A stretch of 64,000 nt of DNA from Alviniconcha marisindica (taxonomy: Eukaryota; Mollusca; Gastropoda; Provannidae). Location: positions 266,001-330,000 of the forward strand of contig JABMCL010002071.1 of assembly GCA_018857735.1 (NCBI GenBank), read 5' to 3'. Shown piece by piece: positions 1-13,200 of the stretch; position 1 is the first letter of the stretch, and every line of letters begins with the position of its first letter. A program made the position numbers and the translations under genes. The notes beneath the pieces are model-generated. The model searched no databases. It was not told the DNA's origin and saw only the letters and a program-made list of their open reading frames with translations.

Positions 1-74
1 GGGCTCCCATTATGCCACTTGACTATCACTATCAGGTATTTTAATTTTGTTTTAAACAGCATAAAGTAAGTAAA

Positions 75-400
75 CATGGTGCTTAACGTCCACAGAAACC
101 ATAAAGCTTATTAGGGACGGGGAGAAGGGGAGGGAAGGGAGTGTGGAGGTGGGGAAGAGGGAGATTATAGCTCTATTGCTATATTGTCACCATCAGAATG
201 ACTTCCTGCATTAAGATGGGTGGCGATGTGAGCCCTTTTAATGTTTCATTAATTGTGAGGGACAAAGTCACAAGACAATGTCCACAGACCACAACTTTTG
301 AGGAGAAAGGAGAGCCGAAGCGGATTCAAACCGAGGTCCCTCTGCTTACCAGTCTAATACCTTACCGCTAGGCCAAACCTGCTCACATTAATAGCATTAT
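75..400 (-). mobile_element. tRNA-derived SINE copy A
   Basis: Read on the minus strand, the head at about 395-320 has TGGCCTAGCGGTAAGG (A-box-like) and GGTTTGAATCC (B box, one mismatch from GGTTCGAATCC). The body contains GACATTGTCTTGTGACTTTG and ends with the module found in other copies (plus strand ACGTCCACAGAAACC ... TTATTAGGGACGG). It lies in the PTBP intron at the left edge. Confidence 0.7.
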
Positions 401-1063
401 TAAATGGGCTTCCTTTATGCCACTTGACTATCAGGCAGCTAAGTAGGATCCACACAATATAAGGTGTGAAAGTGTCCACTGTTAAAGAGAAACAATGTGC
501 TGTGGTAAACAGAGAAAGAAGAGTTCTGTGAGATGAACATAAAACAAACTTGCCCAGGATTGTGAATGTGTTAGAAGTAGTTACATCTGATCTGTTTCAT
601 GGATGGCTGTGTGTGTAATACCTGTCACAGCCACCTTTTAAAAAATATTTAGGACAGTCATTGAAGCCTACATCCCAGGGAAGTGTCCCACTGTTACCGT
701 TGGTGTTATGGAAAGAGGGAAAATGTCACATGCATGTTGTGTGACCCAGACATTTGTTCTTTGAATGTCAGCTTGTCTGTACATCACTCAGTGTGTGCTT
801 TGAAAATTGAAGACATTCTCTTCATTTTTGTAGTGATTTTCATCAGATTGAGGATTATTGATTCACATCAACAAGCAGTACACAGAACTAATCGGGTAGA
901 CATTGAGACAGTAATGGCTTTACATAATGGAATGGATGAGAGTTGAGATTCATTTGCCAAACCAGAAATGTTATGTATGATTTGTTTTGTGGATGGGTAC
1001 TGCTTGAGTGAGGTTGACATGTTCATGCATGTGAGGATAATCATTTTGTTCCCATTTTCTCAG

Positions 1064-1210
1064 GCTTTCCTGGAGTTTGGAGATGAGAGTGCAGCTGTAA
1101 ACATGGTGTCCTATTATGCCACAAACCCCGCTCAGGTGCGCCTCAAACCTTGCTACGTCCAATTCTCCAACCACAAGGAGCTCAAGACAGATGCTTCACA
1201 CTCTTTTCAG
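1064..1210 (+). other. PTBP1: PTBP exon: C-terminal half of RRM1
   Basis: This is the first coding exon in the window, 49 codons, entering and leaving in phase 0. The acceptor follows a tttctcag tract and the donor is GTAAAT. It encodes the AFLEF strand (RNP1 region of RRM1), the last helix, and the family-specific linker ending [10 protein letters not shown]. The preceding RRM1 exon lies left of the window. Confidence 0.93.
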
Positions 1211-4200
1211 GTAAATTTGGTGGCCACTTTCAACTGATTGAGAGTTTATGTTTTAAAATACTGTTTTGGGTGTATTATTTTTAGTTTTGAATGTGCTTTG
1301 TTGTGCAAGCAGCAAGAGCAAAATCTGATTGCTAGTTTGCTCCCTTGTGGGTTTTTTTTTGGGGGGGTAATACATTATTAATAATGGGTTGTGATGAGCT
1401 TGAATGACAGGCTGTGTCAGCCAGTCAGAGTCCATGAATTACTGACAAGGCACAAACCGGGTCAAGATTTTTATTTCATTTTGACAAATCCACCTGTCTC
1501 AAAGTACTACCACATGTAAAACAACAAGGGAGAGGAGTTTAGTGTTTGGTCAGTTATGTTGGTTTGCATGGAATAAAGAAAATGCAGAACATGATGCAGC
1601 CACATACATTTTGCCCCACTGTTTTTGAGGACATGGTGCTTGTGTTCAAACTTGTGTAAGTTTAGTCACTTCAGCGGTGGAAGAACCTCAGAATTCAAGG
1701 ATGTGGTACAGCCTTCATTTTATACAAATGCCTGCAGAAATGTGGCGCTGTCTGTTTAGACGATTTGTTTGCTGTTGATGTGATGGTATTTAAATAGTGT
1801 GTTGACCCACAAAGCTGTCTAAACAGAACACCAACGCCCAGGCAGCACTGCAGGCAGCCCAGGTGGTGCAGGGTGGGACCCCTGAGGATCAGCAGCAGAA
1901 CACAATCCTGCGCGTCATTGTGGACAACGTGGGTTACCCTGTCACGCTGGATGTTCTGCACCAGGTGAGGAGTCTGAGTGCCACTGTGCCTAATGCCTCT
2001 CTGTCTTATTTCTTCCTGCTTTGCTGTACAACCCTCAGTGATGCTCATCAGAACCACTGCCTCAGCTGCAAGCATTGCATGAACTGTACTTTTGACTGCA
2101 CACTTTTACTTTTAGCTTTACTGGAGCAGTGTATGATAGCTTTGCAGTTTGTAGAGTATGTTTTAGGTGTGGGCTCTTTCTTCTGACATGGATGCTTTTT
2201 TTGTAGCCATATGGTGAAGTGGATTTTCCAGCTGCTTAGGTCGGTTTATGAAAGCAAATGATGAAGACTCTACTTGGATCATCTAAGTCTGACAATTTCT
2301 GAAGTCTGTGTAAAATGACTGATGCTTTCCAGTTTGGATAATGTTCCTTGGACACTTTCAGAGCCTACTGTCCAGTTTGATCTAACTAAATTAAAAAAAG
2401 ACATGACTAACCCTGAAACCTACAGTTTTATTTGAAACTTATTACAGAATATGCTTCATCAAACAAAATCAGAGTATTTAATATATACCCGTTTTAGCAT
2501 GTACACATTTTTAGCATTTATTGTGTGCTGACAAAATGTGTATTGTGCTGATATAACCATACTGGTTGACTGGGCGTAAAGCATCATATTACTTACTTGA
2601 CCGTAAACTATTGTTTCTGTAGTTGGTAGCTGGACCAGTTGTTTTTTAAAGCTTTTGTGGGTGGATAGTTAATGGTGTTTTCCTGCTTTCAGCTCTTCTC
2701 CAGATATGGGAAAGTTCTGAAAATCATCACTTTCACCAAGAACAGTAAGTATCATCTCAGTTTAGTTTACCAATAATAACATTAATAGTGGTAATTTCTA
2801 TAGCACAGTCTCATTGATCAGGGTGAGGACACCATGTTTACAAGATCAACTAAAATGTACACTTAAAATGGCAAAAGTAGTATAAAAACATATTATTTGC
2901 GCACCACACACACGCATGCACACACATACTGGCACATATAAGAAATTTAATGGGGAAGAGGAGGGGGTGGGGGCCAAAGGAAGAAGACTGAATGTGGAAT
3001 CATTATTGTGGTATTGTTTGTAGAGGTGAACTTTTCAGTTTAATGTGGTTTTGAAGTAGTGAATGTGACAGGTGTCAGAAGGGAGAGAATACCATTGTTT
3101 TGGAACACAGCAAGAGAAAGAACAGTGCCAAATGTTTTAGTTTTAGCATGGGGGATTTGAAGTATATAATAGTTAGGAAGTACAACACAACTCAGGAACC
3201 ATCAACCTGGTATTAATTTGTTAGTTATGGTGTGTTCCGCTCGAGTAGAGTGATTTTTCAAAGAGCCTTTTTTTTTTTTTTTTACAGTTATTGTAGTTGA
3301 TATAATGCCCTGTTTTAGTTTGTACAGGTTTTTTTGTGCTTTTTCTTTTGTCTTTCAGTAATATTTTTTCCACTTATGTTCCTTTTTTTTTACTTTTTCC
3401 AGACACATTTCAGGCTCTCATCCAGTTCTCCGACACTATCTCAGCAACCACAGCAAAAGTGGTAAGTATGTGGCTATATCTTAATGCTTGTGGTGTGGTA
3501 AATTGAAAGCATCTGTCACTAAGTGTTAGCTGGCCACCTGCTGTGAATGATAGTGGGTCATATTGTTTCAGTGTTTGTTTCTGCCTTGTAACATGCTGGT
3601 TTCTTCTTGTGCTGTCAGGCTTTTTTTTTTTTTTTTGCATTTTGTTTTGTTATAATTTCTATTGATTGCTCAGCTTTTTAGCGGGGCCAGATGTTGCACT
3701 GGTAGCATGGTACATCTGGCCCTGTGTCTTATGTAGAGGGGGTCAGTTATCAACCAGTCCGTCTGCAGCTGTGATTTGTTGAACATTATTGATGTTTTGG
3801 CTGGCCTGGAGATAGCATGTCGCCATCTTTCTTCCCACATTGTGTAACAACAACAAATTGCATTATAAATGTGAACAAGCTAAGCAGACGGGCAGTATTA
3901 GATGTCTAAAACCAACACAGATTATTTTGCAACAGCCCCAATGACAATATCTGATGCCAAAATGGATTGTGTTGCTAATGTCAGTGAGATCCTTTGTGGA
4001 TTAGTAAAGTATTATTGTCATGCGTAGAAATGGGGTTCTTTGGACATATACAGCCAGCTGTAATGCAGGACAAAAGCTAATAAGGGTGACTTCTACATGG
4101 AAAGCTTATGATTAGGAGGGACTGGGGTGGGTCGGTATTCCTTTGTATTGTTAACTCCAAAGAGAACTGTTCACAATATTCTTTTGCAAACATTGCAGGC

Positions 4201-7200
4201 TTTTGGGTTATTGCCCCCTGATCCCAATGCTGGGCACCACACACATGCAGAGAGGGGGAAATAATAAAAAAAGAAAAAGACCATGCTTACAGTCGGGTTT
4301 CTCAGTTTACTACTGCCTGATGGGCATGTGAAGCTGTGAGACATGGGAGATAATCATAGATTATTTTCCCAGAAAAAGATGGATTGGAAGATGATTGGGA
4401 TGAGAATAACGGACTGTATCTGCAAAGAATTGCCAGGTTTGGTTGATTCACAAGAACTAAAGATCCATTTTCCAGGACAGGGAATGGAATAAAATAATTC
4501 TGGAGAAGAAAAAAAACAAGCTCCTCCATAATTTTTGTTTTTGTTTTGTTTTGGGGTAAACTGTGTTTTTAAAAAATCATTATATTGCATCTTTGAACAT
4601 TGTAGAGGATCTCATCTCATTTGGCTTACCATATTATGATCACTTTGATGTGCACATCTTGTTCAGAAAATAGGTTTTGCCTGTTCAGAAGTTTTGAAAA
4701 AATACTCTCTGCAGTCGCTGGACAGTCAGAACATCTACAATGGATGCAACACTCTGAAAATTGACTACTCCAAACTGACCAACCTCAATGTCAAGTACAA
4801 CAATGACAAGAGTCGTGACTTCACACGTCCAGACCTCCCCTCCGGCGACCCTGCCCTGGACCAAGCCATGCAGATGGGAGGTAGGCCTGGCTCTCAGTTT
4901 GGATTTCCCTCTCTTTGTATTCCTAACCTTGTCTCAGGCTGTTTTTTGTTTTTGTTTGTTTGGTTGATTGGTTGGTTGGTTGGGATGTCACTTGCATTGC
5001 TTTCAGCAAGAGAGAGAGAGTGCAGGAGGAGGTGTATGTGGGGTGACTGATTAGATGGGATATTTGGTGCTGAGCAAAACAAAGAAAGAAGAAGAAGAAA
5101 GATGTATGTAAGCTTATTACTGGTTACTTTCAGTACTTTCGATTATATAATGATATTTGCATTTTGTGTGTGTGTGAGTGAGAGAGAGAGAGAAGATTTA
5201 TTAGGATTTTTTTAGAGGGTGTGGGAGGCAGACAGCAGTGTAAATATTATGGGGGGGGTGTCTTTTTTGGAAAAGAAGTCCAAGTGTTTTCGTTTATGAC
5301 TACAAGAACAATAAAATAAAAGGGAAGAAACTAGGTCAACTTTAATTATTGACAGGAGATAACACCTAACTCTTAGATGTGTTTTGCTTTGTTTAACAAG
5401 TTGGGGTTTCCTTCTTACTTTTTTTATTTTTTATTCAAGCTTCACAATTACAAGCTGTTTGTGTGTTGTTAACCAAGTTGCAATTTTTTTGAATTTGAGT
5501 ACATTACTGTTTGAACACATGAAGTGTTGGACAGTTCCGACCAAACTTCATGTACTTTGACACACAAGTCATTGGATCTGCCAGACAGTTTACATTCTTT
5601 ATTTTCTTTTTCGCATGCTATCTTTATATATCCATACCTCATGTATTCTGGGCAGTGGTGTCTGTACCCTGTAGAACAACGGCATGATGGCAGTAGTCAT
5701 GCGGAGGTTGCTTGTTGCCAGCGGAGTTAGTTGTCCTTTGCTGTCCTATTTTGTTTCATTGAGTTCATGCTTAGTTCATTGAAAAAACTCCCTGGTTCAT
5801 CATAGTTCCTGCACTTGTGATACATTCTCACCAGGGAATTCGCTCACTGCCTTCTCTTGCTTTGTCCCCACCACCCCCTCTTTTTTTATTTTTTTTTATT
5901 TTTTTTGTTGCTCACTGGCTTTCCGCTCACTGCTCGCTCGGCTGTCCCTTCCTCCCTTCCTTTGGGCCTGTGTCAGTGGATTGTGGGAGCTAATAACATG
6001 CCAGTACTGTTTACCCCTGTGATCAAGGTGCCCCCGGGATGATCGCCTCCCCTTTTGCTGGTATGCCGGGCTTCGCTGCACTGTCACCAATCAATGCTGC
6101 TGCAGCTCAGGGAGGTAATGCTCGCTCGCTCCGTCTCCCACTGCCCTGACCTGCTTCCTCGCTTGTCTCCACTCATTTCCTATCCATCTCACCATCTTGT
6201 CCTAACCCTTCCTTTACGCAGCCTCTTTCAGTTTGTTGATTATGTTTCTTTCAGTACTGTACTTGGTTGTATATGACCACCAGGAAAACGTGAAAATGAA
6301 AATAAGGCCTCACCATTGTCCAGGAACAACTACATGTGTGCAGACAGCAGACTTCTGTTTTCTTCAGAGCGCTGGCATTGATTGCAATTAACTGGTATTT
6401 TGTATGCATGACTTGCTTGTCTAATGCAGAAAAGAAATTGTTTTGGAAATTGATTTTTAGTTCAGAATCCTTGCCATCTAAGGTTTGCTTGGGAACAAAA
6501 AGAAGAAAAAGCTCCCCACCCCTCTTCTTTTTTTTTCTTTTTTTCTTTTTTTTAAACCTGAAAGAAAAATCTGAGACTGAACTGCTGCTGTTGATTTTGA
6601 GAAAGGTGTAGAAATGTTTTACTTAACATTCATGGGCAGGGAGATTGTAATTGTAATAGTATGTAGGACCTGGTACACAAGCTGCCTTTCTTGGAAGAGG
6701 AAGCCCAAGTCAGCTGATTGAAATTAGGAGAGTGTATACGAAGCCCACCTCCACTGCTTGAGCTTCAAGCACAAAGCATAGGTACCACAATACCTAACAC
6801 TGAGTCTTGTTGACTTTTTGCATGCCACACTTTTGTAGTGCTGACCACAGGACTGGGTCCTCCTTGTTTATTGTGTACCGGTATGTAGTCCTCAACCCCC
6901 CCCCTCTGCTGCTGTACCGCAGACTGCTGTGTAGTGTGCTCTCTGCGTGCAATGTCACATGTAGTGCGTCCTGTAATGTAATGCTCGCTGTGTGTCAAGG
7001 TACATGATGGTAAACTATTCAGCATAGCACTGAAGCAGAGTGAATGCCACCAAGTGTTTATGCTGTACTCTTGAAATTGTTGTCAATCTTGGTTTGGAGG
7101 CTGTCTGGAACTGTCGATGAAAGTTCTTCAAATCGTGGTGAATGTGTGCTTGGTTTCATATGTAGGTAATGAGAAGTTGGAAATCTGAAAGGGGGCTTAT

Positions 7201-10200
7201 TGTGGTATTATCAGTTGCCAGGGTACTGCTGTCCTTGGAGTAGAGTGTGATCTGGAACTGTACCTAGACTGGGTTGGCCTAGTAGCAGAGTGGTCCAAAT
7301 GAATTTTTGTTTGTGTAGCATTGGACCAGTGCTTTTGGGCTAATATACATTTTACTGATTCAGTTGTAGATCATTTTGAAGACAGTGACTCGACAGCTCC
7401 TAGACCCTTCATCTTGTTGTTTGCCTGCGTCATGTCATGCCTCTGATGATGTACTTGTGTTTCTTCTTCTAGCACATGCCTTTGGGCTGCCAGGTGAGTG
7501 CTGCCACTGCACGAGGGAGATGAGCATTAGCCTCTCCATTTTTTTTTTCTACTCTAATTTTGTTTCTTTTCTGCTGGCTGGCTGTTGCCAGGTTCTGCTC
7601 ATTTGATCTCTGCCTTGTCTGATCTCTTGCAGCTGAACTGTTGCTGCTGCTCTCCTCATGCCTGGTGCTGACTTCTTGACTGCCCCCCCCCCCCCCGTTT
7701 CTAGTTTCTTGTTCCCATGCCACTACTTTCCCATGCTAAGCAGTGGGCCAGTTTAAGGGTAGAAAGTACAAAGCCATGCAGGCTCGCATGCGCGTGCACA
7801 CACACACACAGCCTGTTTGGTTGGAATGTGTTGTGGATACCGTTTGTGAATGATAAAGGCAGAGCCAAGAGTACTTGACAACAGCTTCATCTGTTTTCAA
7901 GGGAGTAAAATAACAGTGAACCATGGTGGGGTAAGGAATACTAGCAATGCCACTAAAATACTGTTGGGGGGGGAGGGTGATTTAAATCTGTTAGGGCAAG
8001 GGGTACACTGCTTAGCATTCTTTGCTCTTTGTGCATTTGATCAGCTCAGACAATGGCTTTCACTTGTTTTTAAAAAAATCAAAAAATCTGCCTGTGCCAA
8101 GTATCTGGGATGATGATGTGCAGATTTGGTTGAAACTTTAACATTGATGAAATGAATGACAATGTGTGTGAGACATTTGGAATGGTTTGATTTTGAATTG
8201 AGTTCTGTTTGATCAAATGCATGCGGAGTGTGTGATACTGATTTAAGTGCAGTTTGGAACACCTGATGAAAATCTTTCTTCAGCATTTTTCTTATTCATC
8301 TGTGGAACTTGCCTTGGCTACTGGGAAGATGAAATGTGCAGAATAAGATTTTTATTGTTATTTGATCAGGTTGTATCCAAAATAGTGACTTATTTTTATA
8401 TGTATTCATAATCATGTGTTTATTTATTTTCTTTATCAGATATCCCAGATGAGATTCTTCTCTGAACTGTCTCTGTCTCTGTCTGGGTCATTATTCAAAG
8501 CTGTTTACCAAAAGTACGACATCCACTGACAAAAATCCCAAATGGCTGACATTTGTTTTCCACTTCACTTAACAGTATTTGAGCAAAACTAATGCAATGG
8601 GCTATCACGCAGACTAAGCGAAGTAACGTGATTAAATACGAAGGAAAACAACAACAACCCAATATCAACTGCAAACAAGCAGCATACGGATGCATAAACT
8701 TATATCCACCACATTTCTGCGAGCTCACCCATGTAACACTGAGTTATTAATGGGATTTACAAACCAAATCACTCCTTACACCCTGAACAAAGTACACGGT
8801 CAACTTAGGCATGTCAACTTCTGCCGATGCGTGTGGTCCACTTTGATGAAAAATGGTTCTGTGTCCTGTTTCACTTTCAAGTAACGCAGAAATTAAAAAT
8901 TGATACATCACACCTAACACCGGAAACCCAGTCTTGCACGTAATTTTGAACTGTAAATGTTAATGTTATAAGTTTTGCAGACAAACACCACACTGTGGCG
9001 TGTACGATCAGTAAATAAATAGTACCTGCTGTGTTCATGTACTGTACTGACCAAGCATTTTTCTGGAGTGTTGGAGTTGGAAACAAACTTTGGTACTACC
9101 ATTGGAAATGGTTAAATATATTCTAATTTTGGCCTTTGAAAAGCCAGATTGTCTGTCCAACATGGAAAGACATCAGTATTACATGTTTCAGATCTGCTTG
9201 GTTAACAGTCCGAAGGTACTTTTGATGCAGTGATACATTCTTGAACTGCATACTGAAAATGTCACAAACTAAAGCTGCTGTTTAAAAAAGAAATCAATTT
9301 GCAGCATCCACCCAGTATCAGTGTTGTTTTTAATGTCTCTCACTTCAGTGTACAACATAATACAAGTGAAAGGTTGATGCAAAATATTTGTTTGATACGG
9401 GCCATCCTTAGTGGTAGTTACTGGTACATGGCTTTGTAGAACGACCCCTCTTTGTCTGCCTGTCTCTGTCTGTCTCTCTACCAGCTCCCCCCCCCACTCC
9501 CTGTTACTCATTCTCTCTGTGAATTAGAATTGGGGAAGAAAGAAAAAGGGGGGGGGGGGGGGGGGGGTCCAGTCATGTTTTTGAATTTACATAAGTGGCA
9601 ATGGGAGGACAGGACTTGTTTGGCATTTGGAGAGGTTTTCCTGCTGTGCTTCCTTAAGCAGTGGGAAAAGGCTCAGGGCAGCTAGGTTACTACTGAGTGG
9701 AAAAAGAGGACAAGGGTAGGGATTTTTAATGTAAGGTTGTGAGAGAATTTAACTATATTACAAGACTGTGTGCCACTGATTTCTCAGTCCAAAGAGGGTT
9801 TAAGTGATGACCAATGTGAGATTTGGTTTTGACAGACCAGTTTGGGTAGTATTAGTAGTTCTAGGAACTTTCCACATAAAGATGAGTTTGACTTGAACAA
9901 GTTTCCCACTCTGCTGTTGCTCGGCTGCTGTTCATGAAGTCTTTCGTTTCTCTTCAGGTCTTGTCTCCTATTGGCATTGTGTTCTCAGCTCTCCTTTTCA
10001 CCTGTTTCTTGCTGTAACATGGGCTAAAGACTTTTGTACCCCTTGGTGCACTTAATCCATTCTTCAGATGCCTCAGACTTGACTTTTTGTGCTGAAAACC
10101 TGAAAGATGTGAACACTGGTATGGAAAGCCAACTTCAGGCAGTGCTTGCTGCAAGTTTTGAGGCTTTGATGATAAGCTTATTCCAGCCTTGGTACCTGTG

Positions 10201-13200
10201 TATGACATACAGTCAAACCTATCTACTCCAAGTGGTCATGCTAGAAGCAGCAGCAACTTTCTTTGCATTCTTTATGTGTTGTGGATTGAGAAGAGAGAGA
10301 AGAAAAAAAGAGTTAGTTTTTGCTTATGAAAGGTTTCCTGCCTTTGTCAGTATTTTGCGGCAGCCACTGGGGGCTACAGGTGGGTTTGACTGTATGTTTA
10401 GTTTTATGAACTTCTATGTTTGTGCCATCTTGTACTGTTTTAATGCTGTGTTTCTGTCCCTTTTTTTGGTTTGTTTGGAAGTAGCCATTTTCTTCTGATT
10501 AGTTGAGAAGTATGCATATCATTAGGCTGCATTAACATTTGCCTGCACTTGAGCCATGTACTGTACTGATGTAGAATTGTTGCCATTGCTCTTTTTGTAA
10601 TACTAGTACTGCAAAATTGGGGGGTTGGGGGTCGTTTGGTCCCCTATGGGATTTTTCCATGGTATATTAGGTTGCTCCCCCCATGGAAAACCAGGTACAA
10701 AACGGCCCACTAGATCCTAACACTAGTGGAACTACTACAGAAATTTGCCAGGGCAATTGAATGTTTTTCTCCTGTAGTGGGCTGCACATGTCTGTAGCTT
10801 GCAGAACCATGATTTTCTTTCCTTGGGTCAGGGGTGGGGGTAGTGGTGGTTTACTGCCTGAATTGTGATCGAACCCACAAGTTCCTGATCCTGATTTTAG
10901 TGTGTTGACCACTTAACTGTGTTATCTTTTTATGTTTAGTAAACACATTACAACTATGTTCATGACGTGTGCTTACATTGACTTGGGCTTTGGTACTGGT
11001 ATTCAAATATCTGCACTTTTCAATTTTTATGAAGCTACACCACTTTGCATTATTATGTACTTTTATGCATATATGTGTATTTTGGTATGGGGGGAAGTTG
11101 TGAGTTGACATGCGCACCAAGGAGAGGGACACTAAAGGTATTATAGCTGTCTATATGCCTCCTTTGCCTGTTTCTTGTTGGAGTGATTTGTGGTAACTGT
11201 CATGGTTCATTTCTCTGCCTATGCAGGGATATTCACTGCATAGCAAGCAGTACAGGATGAGTGTCCATATGTGTAGGTGTCCGTTTCAGAAGTGAGACTA
11301 CTGTGCAGTAATTTGCATTAATCTGAAGCCGAGCATACATTGATCTGAAGCTGAGCTAACTTCCAGTGTTTGTGAAAAGTCATGAAAAGTAAGTGGCATT
11401 ACAGTCACAGGAAAAGTACCAGCTGTGTGATTTGATGATGTACAGGGGGGGGGGGGTTGAACTTTTTAGATAGTCTTGTATGATGTAGGAAATACTTTTG
11501 TGAAATACTTTGTATTTGTGTGAATATTTGTACAATACTTCTGTGGACTGTAAATAAAACTGTTTCTCTTTGGTGGTGGTGGTGTGTATATGGATGAATG
11601 CGAGGTTCTGCTGAATTGTATTTTTGTGGAATAAATTAAAAAGACTGTGTAAAGAGCACCAGAAGGTGAAATGTAGTTGAGACTTTTTAAGTGGATTGTG
11701 TTTTAATCATTTAATCAAGGCTTCTTTTGTTGGACTTTATTTATGTTGAAGGTGCTTTAAAAAACCTGACCCTATTCATACTGTGAAGCTGGGCTGTGAT
11801 GGAGCAGACTACCCTGAAGCACAGATTCTCTGGAGGAAGGTGAATTGGAATGTCTGACCTGAGGCTGACTGGACTGTTCTTTGTTTCAGGCGGTGTGCCC
11901 ATGGCAGGCTTTGGAATGGCCAACCCGGGTTCTTTTGGTGCTGCCAGACTCGGCATGCCTCTCCAGACCCAGGCTGGCAGCAGCGTCATCCTTGTGTCCA
12001 ACCTGGATGAGGAGGTTTGTGTTGTCACCCCCCCACTCCTTGGCCCCACCCCTCACTTTAAGCCTGATGCTCTGCATAACCCCCTCCCCACTAAACCCCA
12101 CCCTTTGCAGCCATTGCTTTTACAGCTTGTACAAACCACCAGACTGATAGTGCTACATGTGCAACACCATTCATGAAAGACTAAAAGGAAAGGTTGTTTA
12201 GGGAAATGAAATGGATATGTTGCATACATTTGTTTTACGGGGTTCTCATGTTGTTTGCAAGGGGAGGGTGGGGGAGGGGAGGGGGCCGGGGATTGGCAGC
12301 AGAGAACAAAATTGGTGGTTTGTGCAGCTGAAAACAACTTGAAATGCACACTGTGCAGACTTGAAGGCTTTGTGGTCAAATTCTGCAGCATCTATAATAT
12401 TTGCTGTCAGAACCTTTCTTGCTTAAAATGCTGGTTGCCTCCTTTTGTTTCACTTACTCAGTGTTTCTCTTCATTTTGATGTCCTGAATAGTTGCTTTAG
12501 CTCAAGGGAAGCCACTTGCCTACAAGTTTGTACTTTGACTGATACCATTTCAGAATTTCATTGTTTTCATTTATTTGAGAGATAATAGACTATTGACTTT
12601 TTATTTGCACTTTGTTGTGATGGACTGCTTTGCACCTGTAATCAGAAGTTTGTTTTGTTTCAAGTTGCTCATATCAATCATATACATATGTATAAAGTTT
12701 GACTTTAACACCTTGTTGCTGTTTTACTGTTTGTCAGTTATAGCTGTGGGAAGCTATGCAGAAGAACTAATCAAAAAGTGCAAAAACAAAAACAAAAAAA
12801 AGGGGTCGGGGGGTGGGGGGGGGGAGTGTGAAAGAATCATACATCCCTATCCCTTCCTGATCCCCTCCCCTTTGCACGAAAAGCAGTTGACAACGACTGC
12901 TTTATACAAATAAGAAAGATAAAGGGACTTGGAATGGATGCAAGTATGCATTGTATTGATGATTGTCAACAGTTTTCAGGTTTGTTTAGCAGGTATGTGG
13001 CTACATGTGTAAAAGGGGGAGGAGTGCATAACTGTAGAAATAATGAAGAGTTGGTCGTTGGTTTGGGGGCCAGGTTATGGTGTCATTGTCTTTGGCATTG
13101 GATATTTAACTAGCCTGTTGCAGAAAGGACCCCCCACCCCCACCTCCCAAAGAAGAACATTAACCAGCAAATACCTCTTCCACACCTGCCTTTCATTTGA

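Noticed and set aside
310..400. Functional tRNA gene in the SINE head
   Set aside because: A and B boxes are recognisable but the arms do not pair well, and the sequence continues into a body shared with other copies, so it is a SINE.
1253..1435. Minus-strand frames overlapping PTBP and ovoA exons and introns
   Set aside because: They are antisense shadows of exons or chance frames in AT-rich introns, with no motif and no splice context.
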